Source: Sulfurovum sp. (GTDB taxonomy: Bacteria > Campylobacterota > Campylobacteria > Campylobacterales > Sulfurovaceae). Taken from it: a DNA stretch of 5,591 nt. Shown here piece after piece: positions 1 through 5,191 of this stretch (its first letter is position 1; every line of letters begins with the position of its first letter). The position numbers were made by a program, and so were the translations under genes. The notes under the pieces were generated by a model, which did not search any database, had not been told where the DNA came from, and saw nothing but the letters and a program-made list of their open reading frames with translations. The stretch lies in the NCBI GenBank assembly GCA_030634925.1, contig DAOVZV010000100.1:1-5591 (forward strand), read 5' to 3'.

Positions 1-320
1 CAAGCAGGAGCAGTAGCAGAACGAAACCCACCAGAGAAACATACCACAGTATAACCTCTCTGCTTTAGTCCTATGACCACCTCTTCTGCTCCATTCATCA
101 TAGGCAAAGAAGCACAAATCTCATCCACACGACTCATTGGCAACCCCTTTAGCAAAGCAACCCTCTCTACCAAAGAAGCATAAAAATCAAGCTCTCCAGC
201 CATAGCACGAGTAGTAATCTCCACCACTTCATCTCTAAACCCCAAAACCTCTGCAAAGAAGTCTATAGTCTCACCATCCATCAAAGTAGAATCAAAATCA
301 AATACAGCAAGTTTTTTCAT
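1..320 (-). CDS. serB: Phosphoserine phosphatase, N-terminal part (cut by window edge)
   Basis: This is a HAD-superfamily phosphatase that converts O-phosphoserine to serine, the last step of serine biosynthesis, in the cytoplasm. The visible 106 codons begin MKKLAVFDFDSTLMDGETID. That segment contains HAD motif I (DxDxT, Asp8 nucleophile and Asp10 acid/base) and Glu17, the substrate-contacting Glu typical of SerB. HAD motif II is SGG at residues 96-98. The helical cap lies between them, at about residues 17-75. Motifs III and IV lie beyond the left edge, and no stop is seen; the family is usually about 205-230 residues without an N-terminal ACT domain, so roughly half is present. The ATG at 320 is supported by an AGAGGT Shine-Dalgarno at 327-332, six bases upstream. 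argB lies 92 bp upstream on the same strand, but a TATAAT box in the gap points to a separate promoter. The identification is secure from the motif I context. Confidence 0.93.
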   Translation of the reverse strand, partial: MKKLAVFDFDSTLMDGETIDFFAEVLGFRDEVVEITTRAMAGELDFYASLVERVALLKGLPMSRVDEICASLPMMNGAEEVVIGLKQRGYTVVCFSGGFRSATAPA

Positions 321-326
321 TAATAT

Positions 327-332
327 ACCTCT
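327..332 (-). promoter_or_regulatory. Ribosome binding site of serB
   Basis: AGAGGT on the minus strand lies six bases before the ATG at 320. It fixes the start of the truncated serB frame. Confidence 0.6.
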
Positions 333-350
333 AGTTATTATTTGGGTAGA

Positions 351-356
351 ATTATA
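351..356 (-). promoter_or_regulatory. Putative sigma-70 -10 box for serB
   Basis: A perfect TATAAT lies in the 92-bp gap between argB and serB, with transcription expected to start near 344. There is no good -35 hexamer. The upstream stretch is an AT-rich run (TTTCATATATATTAGC), which is the usual appearance of housekeeping promoters in Campylobacterota. In an AT-rich intergenic gap a chance match is possible. Confidence 0.5.
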
Positions 357-371
357 GCTAATATATATGAA

Positions 372-392
372 ATAGAGTAATGAAGCCTCTAT
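372..392 (-). terminator. Weak hairpin after argB, possible terminator
   Basis: The arms ATAGAG (387-392 read on the minus strand) and CTCTAT (372-377) can pair around a 9-base loop. Two extra G-U pairs are possible at the base in RNA. A short T-rich stretch follows on the minus strand. The stem begins about 20 bases past the argB stop, where a terminator would be expected. The stem is short and only half GC, so this is a tentative call. Confidence 0.25.
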
Positions 393-412
393 CCTTTGGT
401 CGATAAGCTTCC

Positions 413-1264
413 CTACAACTCAATACAAGTCCCAACTCCTGAGCTTGTCCAAATCTCTAAAAGTAGTGAGTGGTCTACTCTTCCGTCTATTATGTGGGCT
501 TTTTTTACTCCTCCTCTTAGGGCTTCTATACATGCATCTACTTTTGGTACCATTCCTCCTTGGATTGTGCCGTCTTGTTTTAACTCTTGGGTTTTTTCTA
601 TGCTTAGATTGGTGATTAGGTTCATATCTTTGTCTAGTACGCCTTGGGTATCTGTGAGGAATAATACTTTTCTAGCTTCTAATGCTACGGCTACTCTACT
701 GGCTGCTAGGTCAGCGTTGATGTTGAAGCCTGGGTGTCCTATTGTGCTACTTCCTGCTATTGGTGCGATTACTGGGATTGCTCCGTCTTCTATTATGTTG
801 TTTACTATATCTGGATTGACATGTTCTATTATGCCTGTGTAACCGAAGTTTTCAAAATCTTTTGGTCTTCCTTTTAGAAACCCACCGTCTTTGCCTGATA
901 TTCCGATGGCTTTGCTTCCGTGGTTGTCTAGTAGGGATACTATCTCTTTATTTATCTCTCCACTTAGTACCATCTCTACTACTCGCATTACCTCTTTTGT
1001 GGTGACTCTTTGACCATCTACAAATTTGGTATCTACTCCCAAATCAGATAGCAAATTTGTGATGCTTTTGCCTCCACCGTGGACTATGATTGGTTTCATT
1101 CCTACTAGGTGAAGTAGTACTATATCTTGGGCAAATTGCTCTTTGAGTTTGCTACTTGTTTGTGCAGCTCCTCCGTATTTGATTACTATTTTTTCATTTG
1201 AAAATCTTTTGATATATGGTAGTGCATCTAGTAGTGTTTTGACTACATCTATTTTACTTTTCAT
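413..1264 (-). CDS. argB: Acetylglutamate kinase ArgB
   Basis: This cytoplasmic amino-acid kinase-family enzyme phosphorylates N-acetyl-L-glutamate with ATP, the second and usually controlling step of arginine biosynthesis. With the start used here the protein has 283 residues. Lys29 is in IVIKYGGAA (phosphate binding), VHGGGK is at 62-66, and Arg86 is in DGQRVT. Asn181 and Asp185 are in NINADLAA, LTDTQGVL is at 203-210, and Lys241 is in GGMVPKV. These correspond to the known N-acetylglutamate and ATP site residues. The N-terminal helix of about 25 residues before the KYGG strand and the C-terminal HSLLLEIWTSSGVGT segment are features of the hexameric, arginine-inhibited kinases, so feedback inhibition is inferred. 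A TTG at 1273 would add three residues, but the Shine-Dalgarno AAGGA (1274-1278) touches that TTG and is nine bases from the ATG at 1264. No other arg gene is visible nearby. Confidence 0.96.
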   Translation of the reverse strand: MKSKIDVVKTLLDALPYIKRFSNEKIVIKYGGAAQTSSKLKEQFAQDIVLLHLVGMKPIIVHGGGKSITNLLSDLGVDTKFVDGQRVTTKEVMRVVEMVLSGEINKEIVSLLDNHGSKAIGISGKDGGFLKGRPKDFENFGYTGIIEHVNPDIVNNIIEDGAIPVIAPIAGSSTIGHPGFNINADLAASRVAVALEARKVLFLTDTQGVLDKDMNLITNLSIEKTQELKQDGTIQGGMVPKVDACIEALRGGVKKAHIIDGRVDHSLLLEIWTSSGVGTCIEL

Positions 1265-1273
1265 ATTGGACAA

Positions 1274-1278
1274 TCCTT
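1274..1278 (-). promoter_or_regulatory. Ribosome binding site that decides the argB start
   Basis: AAGGA on the minus strand ends directly against the upstream TTG codon (1271-1273), so it cannot serve that codon. It has nine bases of spacing to the ATG at 1264, so the ATG is preferred. Confidence 0.65.
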
Positions 1279-1285
1279 TTTTGTA

Positions 1286-1291
1286 ATTATA
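1286..1291 (-). promoter_or_regulatory. Putative -10 box for argB
   Basis: A perfect TATAAT on the minus strand lies in the 75-bp divergent gap between argB and the NlpC/P60 gene. Transcription would start near 1279, just before the Shine-Dalgarno, giving a leader of about 15 bases to the ATG at 1264. No clear -35 box is present. No ARG-box-like repeat was recognised in the gap. Confidence 0.5.
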
Positions 1292-1327
1292 TCTTAAAGT
1301 TCCATTTAATATTGGTTTTGATATTAT

Positions 1328-1332
1328 GGAGA
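1328..1332 (+). promoter_or_regulatory. Ribosome binding site supporting a TTG start
   Basis: GGAGA precedes the TTG at 1340 by seven bases, ideal spacing. The nearby ATG at 1326 reads into a stop within ten codons, so TTG is the best start for the NlpC/P60 gene. Confidence 0.6.
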
Positions 1333-1339
1333 CATCAAA

Positions 1340-2026
1340 TTGGCAGAAAAATTGAAAAAAATATTAATCATACTACTTATCCTCACTAGCCTATCTTTGG
1401 CAAATATATTGACTGTAACTAACTCAAATGGAACTATATACAAGAGTATTGATATACAGCATAAAAATAATAAATCTTTGGAACAAAAAGCTACGGCATA
1501 CTCTGTACAGGCTATATATGATGAGATATACTATGCTCGAAAGATAGCTATAAAAGCACAAAAATCCAAAGAGATAGTATCACGCATAGAGTATAAACAA
1601 GAAGAGGCAAAAAGGGTAGGGAAGATATATAGTATATCTGATAGTGATAAGCATAAACTATCAGAATATGCCAAATATTATAAAGGTGGTAAGTATATTT
1701 GGGGAGGAACTACTCCAAATGGATTTGATTGTTCGGGATATGTACAGTATTTATACCAAAAATATGATATTGCTCTGCCACGAACGGCATTAGCTCAATC
1801 CAAAGAGGGTCTATTGGTATCTCGTGACAATCTACAAAAGGGTGATTTGGTATTTTTCCTCACAGATAGGAGTAGGGGAATATCTATAACTCATGTTGGT
1901 ATATATATCGGAGGAGGAGATTTTATCCACGCAGCATCCAAGAAAAGAGGAGTTATCATATCCTCTTTGATATATGGACGCTATGCAGGTAAATTTGTAT
2001 TGGCTAGAAGAGTTATCAAATTATAA
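1340..2026 (+). CDS. Secreted NlpC/P60 family cell-wall peptidase
   Basis: This is a predicted periplasmic cysteine peptidase that cleaves peptidoglycan stem peptides, probably as a D,L-endopeptidase acting on the gamma-glutamyl-diamino acid bond. It has 228 residues. A signal peptide covers about residues 1-21: a Lys-rich start, then a hydrophobic stretch, then SLSLA before Asn22; no lipobox Cys is present. Residues 45-98 form a charged, probably helical linker with no recognised binding domain. The NlpC/P60 domain spans about 105-225. Cys131 is in GFDCSGYV, His185 in THVGIYIG and His197 in FIHAAS, giving the complete catalytic triad, and the preceding YIWGGTTPNG is the usual family lead-in. 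The TTG start is supported by GGAGA seven bases upstream. It is the only plus-strand gene. The stop codon abuts that of the convergent DUF1566-like gene. The exact bond cut and any partner are not shown by the sequence. Confidence 0.9.
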   Translation: MAEKLKKILIILLILTSLSLANILTVTNSNGTIYKSIDIQHKNNKSLEQKATAYSVQAIYDEIYYARKIAIKAQKSKEIVSRIEYKQEEAKRVGKIYSISDSDKHKLSEYAKYYKGGKYIWGGTTPNGFDCSGYVQYLYQKYDIALPRTALAQSKEGLLVSRDNLQKGDLVFFLTDRSRGISITHVGIYIGGGDFIHAASKKRGVIISSLIYGRYAGKFVLARRVIKL

Positions 2027-2028
2027 CT
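2011..2028. repeat. Small inverted repeat across the convergent stop codons
   Basis: AGTTAT at 2011-2016 and ATAACT at 2023-2028 are complementary around a 6-base loop. They span both abutting stop codons. The stem has a single G-C pair at each copy's centre-outer position and no T-run follows on either strand, so it is a poor terminator. It is recorded because no other 3'-end signal exists between the two genes. Confidence 0.25.
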
Positions 2029-2479
2029 ATGGAGTCTTGACACAACGGACATAGTTGAAGTGTCTTTTGTTGTAGCTATATACAGCTCCATAGAAAAATC
2101 CTACATACCATGCAGTACCTCTAGTCTTCTCATCATCACTCCAATATGCGTACATTGTAAAGTTGCTCTCTTTGTAGCACTTGTCATAATCTGTATTTTG
2201 TTGATTTTTGTCTCTCTCGTTGATGATACCACCACAATCTGTGATAACCTTTTTGAGTTGAACTAGACTAGGTAATTTTCCTCCACTTATACTACATACC
2301 TTTTTTGCTTCTTCCCATCTTGTGTAGCAAAGTCCCTCATCAATCTTCCCACCGTTGTCTGTACATACTTTATCTTCAGGTGTAATCCATACAGGTTCTG
2401 TCCCAAAGGCACTGCTAGATAGAGATATTATCAATATCATAAATACTCCAAAGGTTTTGACGAAATTTCTTTTTATCAT
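2027..2479 (-). CDS. Small secreted DUF1566 (Lcl_C-like) protein
   Basis: This 150-residue exported protein has unknown biochemical function. A signal peptide covers about residues 1-26: Lys/Arg start, hydrophobic FMILIISLSS, and AFG before Thr27. The mature part reads as one DUF1566/Lcl_C domain. RWEEAKKVC (54-62) is followed by GGKLPSLVQLKKVI (66-79), then YWSDD (112-116), AWYVGFFYGAV (123-133) and the closing YVRCVK (143-148), the usual order of the family. Six cysteines (39, 51, 62, 82, 101, 146) all lie in the mature part and could form three disulphides in the periplasm. The ATG at 2479 has AAGGA (2486-2490) six bases upstream and an extended -10 box behind it. It lies 45 bp downstream of sanA on the same strand. 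The family occurs in many surface or secreted proteins, so a surface or ligand-binding role is only inference. Confidence 0.75.
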   Translation of the reverse strand: MIKRNFVKTFGVFMILIISLSSSAFGTEPVWITPEDKVCTDNGGKIDEGLCYTRWEEAKKVCSISGGKLPSLVQLKKVITDCGGIINERDKNQQNTDYDKCYKESNFTMYAYWSDDEKTRGTAWYVGFFYGAVYSYNKRHFNYVRCVKTP

Positions 2480-2485
2480 TCTTTA

Positions 2486-2490
2486 TCCTT
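2486..2490 (-). promoter_or_regulatory. Ribosome binding site of the DUF1566-like gene
   Basis: AAGGA on the minus strand is six bases before the ATG at 2479, confirming the start that includes the whole signal peptide. Confidence 0.6.
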
Positions 2491-2507
2491 AATTTTAATT
2501 GCTAGGG

Positions 2508-2516
2508 ATTATATCA
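2508..2516 (-). promoter_or_regulatory. Extended -10 promoter for the DUF1566-like gene
   Basis: TGATATAAT on the minus strand is an exact extended -10 element (TGn plus TATAAT). It lies between the sanA stop and this gene's Shine-Dalgarno, with a start of transcription expected near 2501. It suggests the DUF1566-like gene can be transcribed separately from metY-sanA. Confidence 0.55.
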
Positions 2517-2524
2517 TATATATC

Positions 2525-3160
2525 TTATTTTTTATACTTTACTATTACTTTTTTACCATAGAATTTGGGTTGAGTATGTAGGAGGTAAATATCCAAAAAA
2601 GCTTTGGTTCTAGCCAAGAACTCTCTTATTTGCATTCTCTTTGCTGATGGAGTATTTGGTATGTCTTTTGCTATAAATCCAATAGCTTTTTGATTTTTGC
2701 TACTAGCTATAAACAACGCCCGTTCCAAATGAAACTTTTGAGATACTATAATATAGTCTTCCAAATCAAATATAGCTTTGGCTCGTACTATAGAGTCTAG
2801 CGTACGAAACCCTGCATAATCTAGCCTGATATATTGTCTAGGTATTCCTGCTTTGATGAGGTCTTTGAGCATAGTCTTGGGTTCGTTGTAGTATTTTGAG
2901 CCATTATCTCCTGATAATATAATAGCCTTGACCTTTCCTGCTTTCCACAAAGCTATAGTAGCTCTGATACGATATGAGTAGAAGTAGTTTATGACACCTC
3001 TTCTGATATATTTGGCAGTACCTAGTACAAGTACTGCTTTTTTGGAGGGTATATCTTTGATATTTGCATACATTTTGGGTTGTGCTTTTATATATATATA
3101 TTCATTGATACCATATACAACAGCCAATCCCAAAAAGAGGATAAAGATATATTTTTTCAT
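2525..3160 (-). CDS. sanA: SanA/DUF218 family membrane-anchored protein
   Basis: This 211-residue protein is of the SanA (YdcF/ElyC, DUF218) family. In enterobacteria SanA is needed for envelope barrier function (vancomycin exclusion at high temperature); its reaction is unknown. A single N-terminal hydrophobic segment at about 4-18 would anchor it in the inner membrane with the domain in the periplasm. The family landmarks are in order: AVLVLGTAKY (42-51), NYFYSYRI (58-65), LWKAGKVKAIILSGDN (71-86), YNEPKTM (91-97), RLDYAGFRTLDS (112-123), IIVSQKFHLERALFIA (137-152), IGFIAKD (160-166), REFLARTKAFLD (179-190) and PKFYGKK (198-204). The start ATG lies 12 bp after the metY stop, and the Shine-Dalgarno is weak, so it is probably cotranscribed with metY and perhaps translationally coupled. 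The sequence gives no metabolic reason for that pairing. Confidence 0.88.
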   Translation of the reverse strand: MKKYIFILFLGLAVVYGINEYIYIKAQPKMYANIKDIPSKKAVLVLGTAKYIRRGVINYFYSYRIRATIALWKAGKVKAIILSGDNGSKYYNEPKTMLKDLIKAGIPRQYIRLDYAGFRTLDSIVRAKAIFDLEDYIIVSQKFHLERALFIASSKNQKAIGFIAKDIPNTPSAKRMQIREFLARTKAFLDIYLLHTQPKFYGKKVIVKYKK

Positions 3161-3172
3161 AAAATATCTAAA

Positions 3173-4432
3173 TTAACCCAATGCCTTTGCCAAATCATCA
3201 ATCAAATCTTGTGTATATTCTAATCCAATACTCAATCTAACTAACCCAGCTGGAACTCCAGCGTCTATAAGCTCTTGTGCTGATAACTGCTGATGAGTTG
3301 TACTAGCAGGGTGTGTAATGATAGATTTGCTATCTCCGATATTGACCACGAGAGAGAATATATCTGTACTGTCTGCTATGGCTTGTGCTGTCTGTTTGTC
3401 TGCTACTTCAAATGACAATAGTCCACTATGACCACCTTTGAAATACTTTTGACCTAGTTCATAGTTGGCATTTGATTTGAGTCCAGGGTAATTGACCTTG
3501 GATACTTTGGGATGATTTTCGAGAAACTCTGCGATAGCCAAAGCAGAACTAGAGTGTTGAGCCATACGCAAAGGCAGAGTCTCTAGTCCTTGGATATTGA
3601 GCCATGAGTTAAACGGAGCAGGAGTAGCACCCAAATCACGCATCAAAGAGAGTCTTATCCTCAGGCTAAATAGAGGCAGAGGCAAATCACTATATACCAA
3701 TCCATGATAACTCTCATCAGGTTCGTTGAAGTGTGCATATCTAGGATTACCCTTTATCTTATCTACTAGGTTTTCTCTCTCCACGACGATACCACCCAAC
3801 GCTGTACCTTGACCTATCGTATATTTACTCGTACTATGCACACTCAAATCCACACCATAATCAAAAGGTCGGCACAGTATAGGAGTCCCCACAGTATTAT
3901 CAACACAAGTCAAGATATTGTGAGCATCAGCAATAGCCACGATAGCATCGAAATCAGCTACATCAATACTAGGATTTGTGATACTCTCAAATAGTATTAT
4001 CTTGGTCTTTTCATCTACCAAATCCTCTATCTGCGATGGATTGGATACATCAAAATATCTAGTCTCTATCCCAAATCTCTTGATAGTATGACCAGTGAGA
4101 GTCGTCGTCCCTCCATATACTTGCTTGGCTACGATGATATTATCACCTGCTTCAGCCACATTGGCAATAGCATAAAATATAGCAGACATACCAGAAGCAG
4201 TACCGATAGCAGACGCTCCACCCTCCATAGATGCAAATCTCTTTTCAAAGACATCTGTAGTAGGGTTCATAAGTCTAGTATAAATATTACCTAGTTCTTT
4301 GAGAGCAAATAAATCCCCTGCGTGTTTGGTATCTCTAAACTCATAAGCCGTAGTCTGATATATAGGCACAGCCATAGTCGCCATAGAGTCTTTGTCATAT
4401 CCTGCGTGTATAGCTAAAGTCTGTTGGTTCAT
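3173..4432 (-). CDS. metY: O-acetylhomoserine sulfhydrylase MetY
   Basis: This cytoplasmic PLP enzyme of the Cys/Met metabolism family makes homocysteine from O-acetylhomoserine and a sulphur donor (sulphide, or in some bacteria a thiocarboxylated carrier protein). The chosen start gives 419 residues. YTRLMNPTTD (51-60) holds the cofactor-phosphate Tyr51 and Arg53. TASGMSA is at 78-84 and Asp178 is in VDNT. Lys203 in HSTSKYTIGQG is the Schiff-base lysine. SWLNIQGLETLPLRM (276-290) marks the O-acetylhomoserine sulfhydrylase branch, and Arg399 in VRLSIGLE binds the substrate carboxylate. The length and the loop around 225-250 fit MetY rather than the shorter MetB/MetC. An ATG at 4453 would add seven residues, but it lacks a Shine-Dalgarno and is only about four bases from the likely transcription start. 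The ATG at 4432 has AAGGA seven bases upstream. sanA follows after 12 bp. No SAM riboswitch was recognised in the short leader. Confidence 0.94.
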   Translation of the reverse strand: MNQQTLAIHAGYDKDSMATMAVPIYQTTAYEFRDTKHAGDLFALKELGNIYTRLMNPTTDVFEKRFASMEGGASAIGTASGMSAIFYAIANVAEAGDNIIVAKQVYGGTTTLTGHTIKRFGIETRYFDVSNPSQIEDLVDEKTKIILFESITNPSIDVADFDAIVAIADAHNILTCVDNTVGTPILCRPFDYGVDLSVHSTSKYTIGQGTALGGIVVERENLVDKIKGNPRYAHFNEPDESYHGLVYSDLPLPLFSLRIRLSLMRDLGATPAPFNSWLNIQGLETLPLRMAQHSSSALAIAEFLENHPKVSKVNYPGLKSNANYELGQKYFKGGHSGLLSFEVADKQTAQAIADSTDIFSLVVNIGDSKSIITHPASTTHQQLSAQELIDAGVPAGLVRLSIGLEYTQDLIDDLAKALG

Positions 4433-4439
4433 AATCTCT

Positions 4440-4444
4440 TCCTT
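4440..4444 (-). promoter_or_regulatory. Ribosome binding site that decides the metY start
   Basis: AAGGA (within AAGGAAGAG, minus strand) is seven bases before the ATG at 4432. It lies inside the reading frame that would start at 4453, which argues against that longer start. Confidence 0.65.
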
Positions 4445-4458
4445 AATTTCCATTTTTG

Positions 4459-4473
4459 ATAGTATTATACTAT
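4459..4473. repeat. Inverted repeat over the metY -10 box
   Basis: ATAGTAT (4459-4465) and ATACTAT (4467-4473) are exact reverse complements around one base and cover the TATAAT box. It could be an operator for a repressor of metY, or chance in AT-rich DNA. A second 7-1-7 repeat of different sequence follows at 4480-4494. Confidence 0.35.
4464..4469 (-). promoter_or_regulatory. Putative -10 box for metY-sanA
   Basis: A perfect TATAAT on the minus strand predicts transcription from about 4457, giving a 25-base leader to the ATG at 4432. No clear -35 box is present and the upstream DNA is almost pure A/T. The box lies within a 7-1-7 inverted repeat at 4459-4473. Confidence 0.55.
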
Positions 4474-4479
4474 ATAATA

Positions 4480-4494
4480 AATATTTTAAATATT
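4480..4494. repeat. AT-only inverted repeat upstream of the metY promoter
   Basis: AATATTT (4480-4486) and AAATATT (4488-4494) are exact reverse complements around a single base. The centre is 21 bp from that of the repeat at 4459-4473. It has no G or C and may be chance. Confidence 0.25.
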
Positions 4495-4518
4495 AATGAT
4501 GAGGAATTTATAATTTTG

Positions 4519-4953
4519 CTAAGACAAAAACTGCTTTACAAAATCTTCAGAACTCATACATTTTACGCCTTTTAAAGTAAATTTTTTGTCATTAGTAATG
4601 ATGACATCACACTTATTATTAAGAGCCAAAATATACTGTATAGTATCTTCAAAGTCTTTGTAGTCATTATCTTCACGCATAAGAGCGATAGCATCAGAGA
4701 GTTCATCTTCGCCAAAGGGGATGATTTGCACCATTGTTTTTATAGTTTCTATGACATCAAGAGCATTCTCTTTTGTTGTATATTTTGCTGTTATATAATA
4801 GATATTTGTAGCAATATCACAACTTGTATAGAGTTGCATATTTTTATTCATAGCAGAAGTAAAAGCCTCTTTACTAACAGAGTGTGTAGAGCGTGAACCA
4901 TCAAAAATATCATTAAATATATTAGCATCAAAAAAGACTTTTCTAATTGTCAC
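4519..4953 (-). CDS. PIN-domain toxin (VapC-like)
   Basis: This is the predicted toxin of a type II toxin-antitoxin pair, a metal-dependent ribonuclease of the PIN fold with 144 residues. Asp9 in KVFFDANIF is the first conserved acidic residue. The CDIATNIYYITAKY stretch (45-58) fits the PIN subfamily in which this helix carries NIYYI. DFEDTIQYILAL (100-111) supplies Asp100 and Asp103, and CDVIITNDKKF (115-125) gives the late Asn121-Asp122 motif. The metal-binding acidic set therefore looks complete and the protein is probably active; the RNA target cannot be read from the sequence. The start is GTG at 4953, supported by AAAGG (4960-4964) six bases upstream. No in-frame ATG occurs before residue 35, which would lose Asp9. 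It overlaps the antitoxin gene by 11 bases, so the two are probably translated in a coupled way. The name vapC is avoided because family placement beyond PIN is not proven. Confidence 0.87.
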   Translation of the reverse strand: MTIRKVFFDANIFNDIFDGSRSTHSVSKEAFTSAMNKNMQLYTSCDIATNIYYITAKYTTKENALDVIETIKTMVQIIPFGEDELSDAIALMREDNDYKDFEDTIQYILALNNKCDVIITNDKKFTLKGVKCMSSEDFVKQFLS

Positions 4954-5179
4954 TATTAGCCTTTATCCACTGTATATTGACATGTTCAGGGAACATACCT
5001 GTAAACATACCAGAGATTTTTTCTAGTGCTTCTAGTTTTTGTACTTTAGTATATTCAGATATTTTATCTTCTATCAAGTCTTGTATCACTTGACTCTGTT
5101 TCTTATTTAATTTTTTAGCAAGATACTCTAAGTCTTTTGCTATCTTCTCAGGCATTGTAAAATTTTTACGAATAGACAT
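4943..5179 (-). CDS. Ribbon-helix-helix antitoxin
   Basis: This is the predicted antitoxin and autorepressor partner of the PIN toxin, with 78 residues. Residues 2-43 read as a ribbon-helix-helix DNA-binding domain. The beta strand IRKNFTMP (3-10) is followed by helix A (EKIAKDLEYLAKKLN, 11-25) and helix B starting with KKQSQVIQDLIEDKISEY (26-43). Two such chains pair their strands and insert them into the DNA major groove. The tail, about 45-78 with SGMFTGMF and IQWIKANSDN, is probably the segment that wraps and blocks the toxin. The ATG at 5179 has a strong GAGGAG Shine-Dalgarno (5186-5191) six bases upstream. The gene precedes the toxin, as is usual for antitoxin-first modules, and a large palindrome lies directly upstream. 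Family-level naming (VapB, CopG, RelB) is left open. Confidence 0.85.
   Translation of the reverse strand: MSIRKNFTMPEKIAKDLEYLAKKLNKKQSQVIQDLIEDKISEYTKVQKLEALEKISGMFTGMFPEHVNIQWIKANSDN
4960..4964 (-). promoter_or_regulatory. Toxin ribosome binding site inside the antitoxin gene
   Basis: AAAGG on the minus strand is six bases before the toxin's GTG start, within the last antitoxin codons. It supports the GTG start and an arrangement in which toxin translation depends on antitoxin translation. Confidence 0.6.
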
Positions 5180-5185
5180 TTAGTA

Positions 5186-5191
5186 CTCCTC
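5186..5191 (-). promoter_or_regulatory. Strong ribosome binding site of the antitoxin
   Basis: GAGGAG on the minus strand is six bases from the ATG at 5179. It is stronger than the toxin's AAAGG, consistent with antitoxin being made in excess. Confidence 0.7.

Noticed and set aside
396..842. Plus-strand open frame of 148 codons antisense to argB
   Set aside because: It lies wholly over the well-supported argB on the other strand, has no Shine-Dalgarno or family features, and is a shadow of argB codon use.
1305..1327. Possible plus-strand promoter for the NlpC/P60 gene (TAATAT at 1307-1312, or TGATATTAT at 1319-1327)
   Set aside because: The second would start transcription beyond the Shine-Dalgarno at 1328-1332, and the first lacks a -35 box and matches the -10 consensus poorly; neither is good enough to list.
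2060..2266. Plus-strand open frame of 68 codons with a hydrophobic stretch
   Set aside because: It is antisense to the DUF1566-like gene; the apparent membrane segment comes from reading that gene backwards, and no ribosome binding site is seen.
2991..3176. Plus-strand open frame of 61 codons
   Set aside because: It is antisense to the sanA start region; its hydrophobic part mirrors the sanA anchor segment.
3809..4294. Two short plus-strand open frames (3809-3994 and 4088-4294)
   Set aside because: Both are antisense to metY, are Ser/Arg/His-rich nonsense-like sequences and have no start signals.
4433..4518. SAM or other riboswitch ahead of metY
   Set aside because: The likely transcript leader is only about 25 bases and the whole gap is almost pure A/T, with no room for an aptamer.
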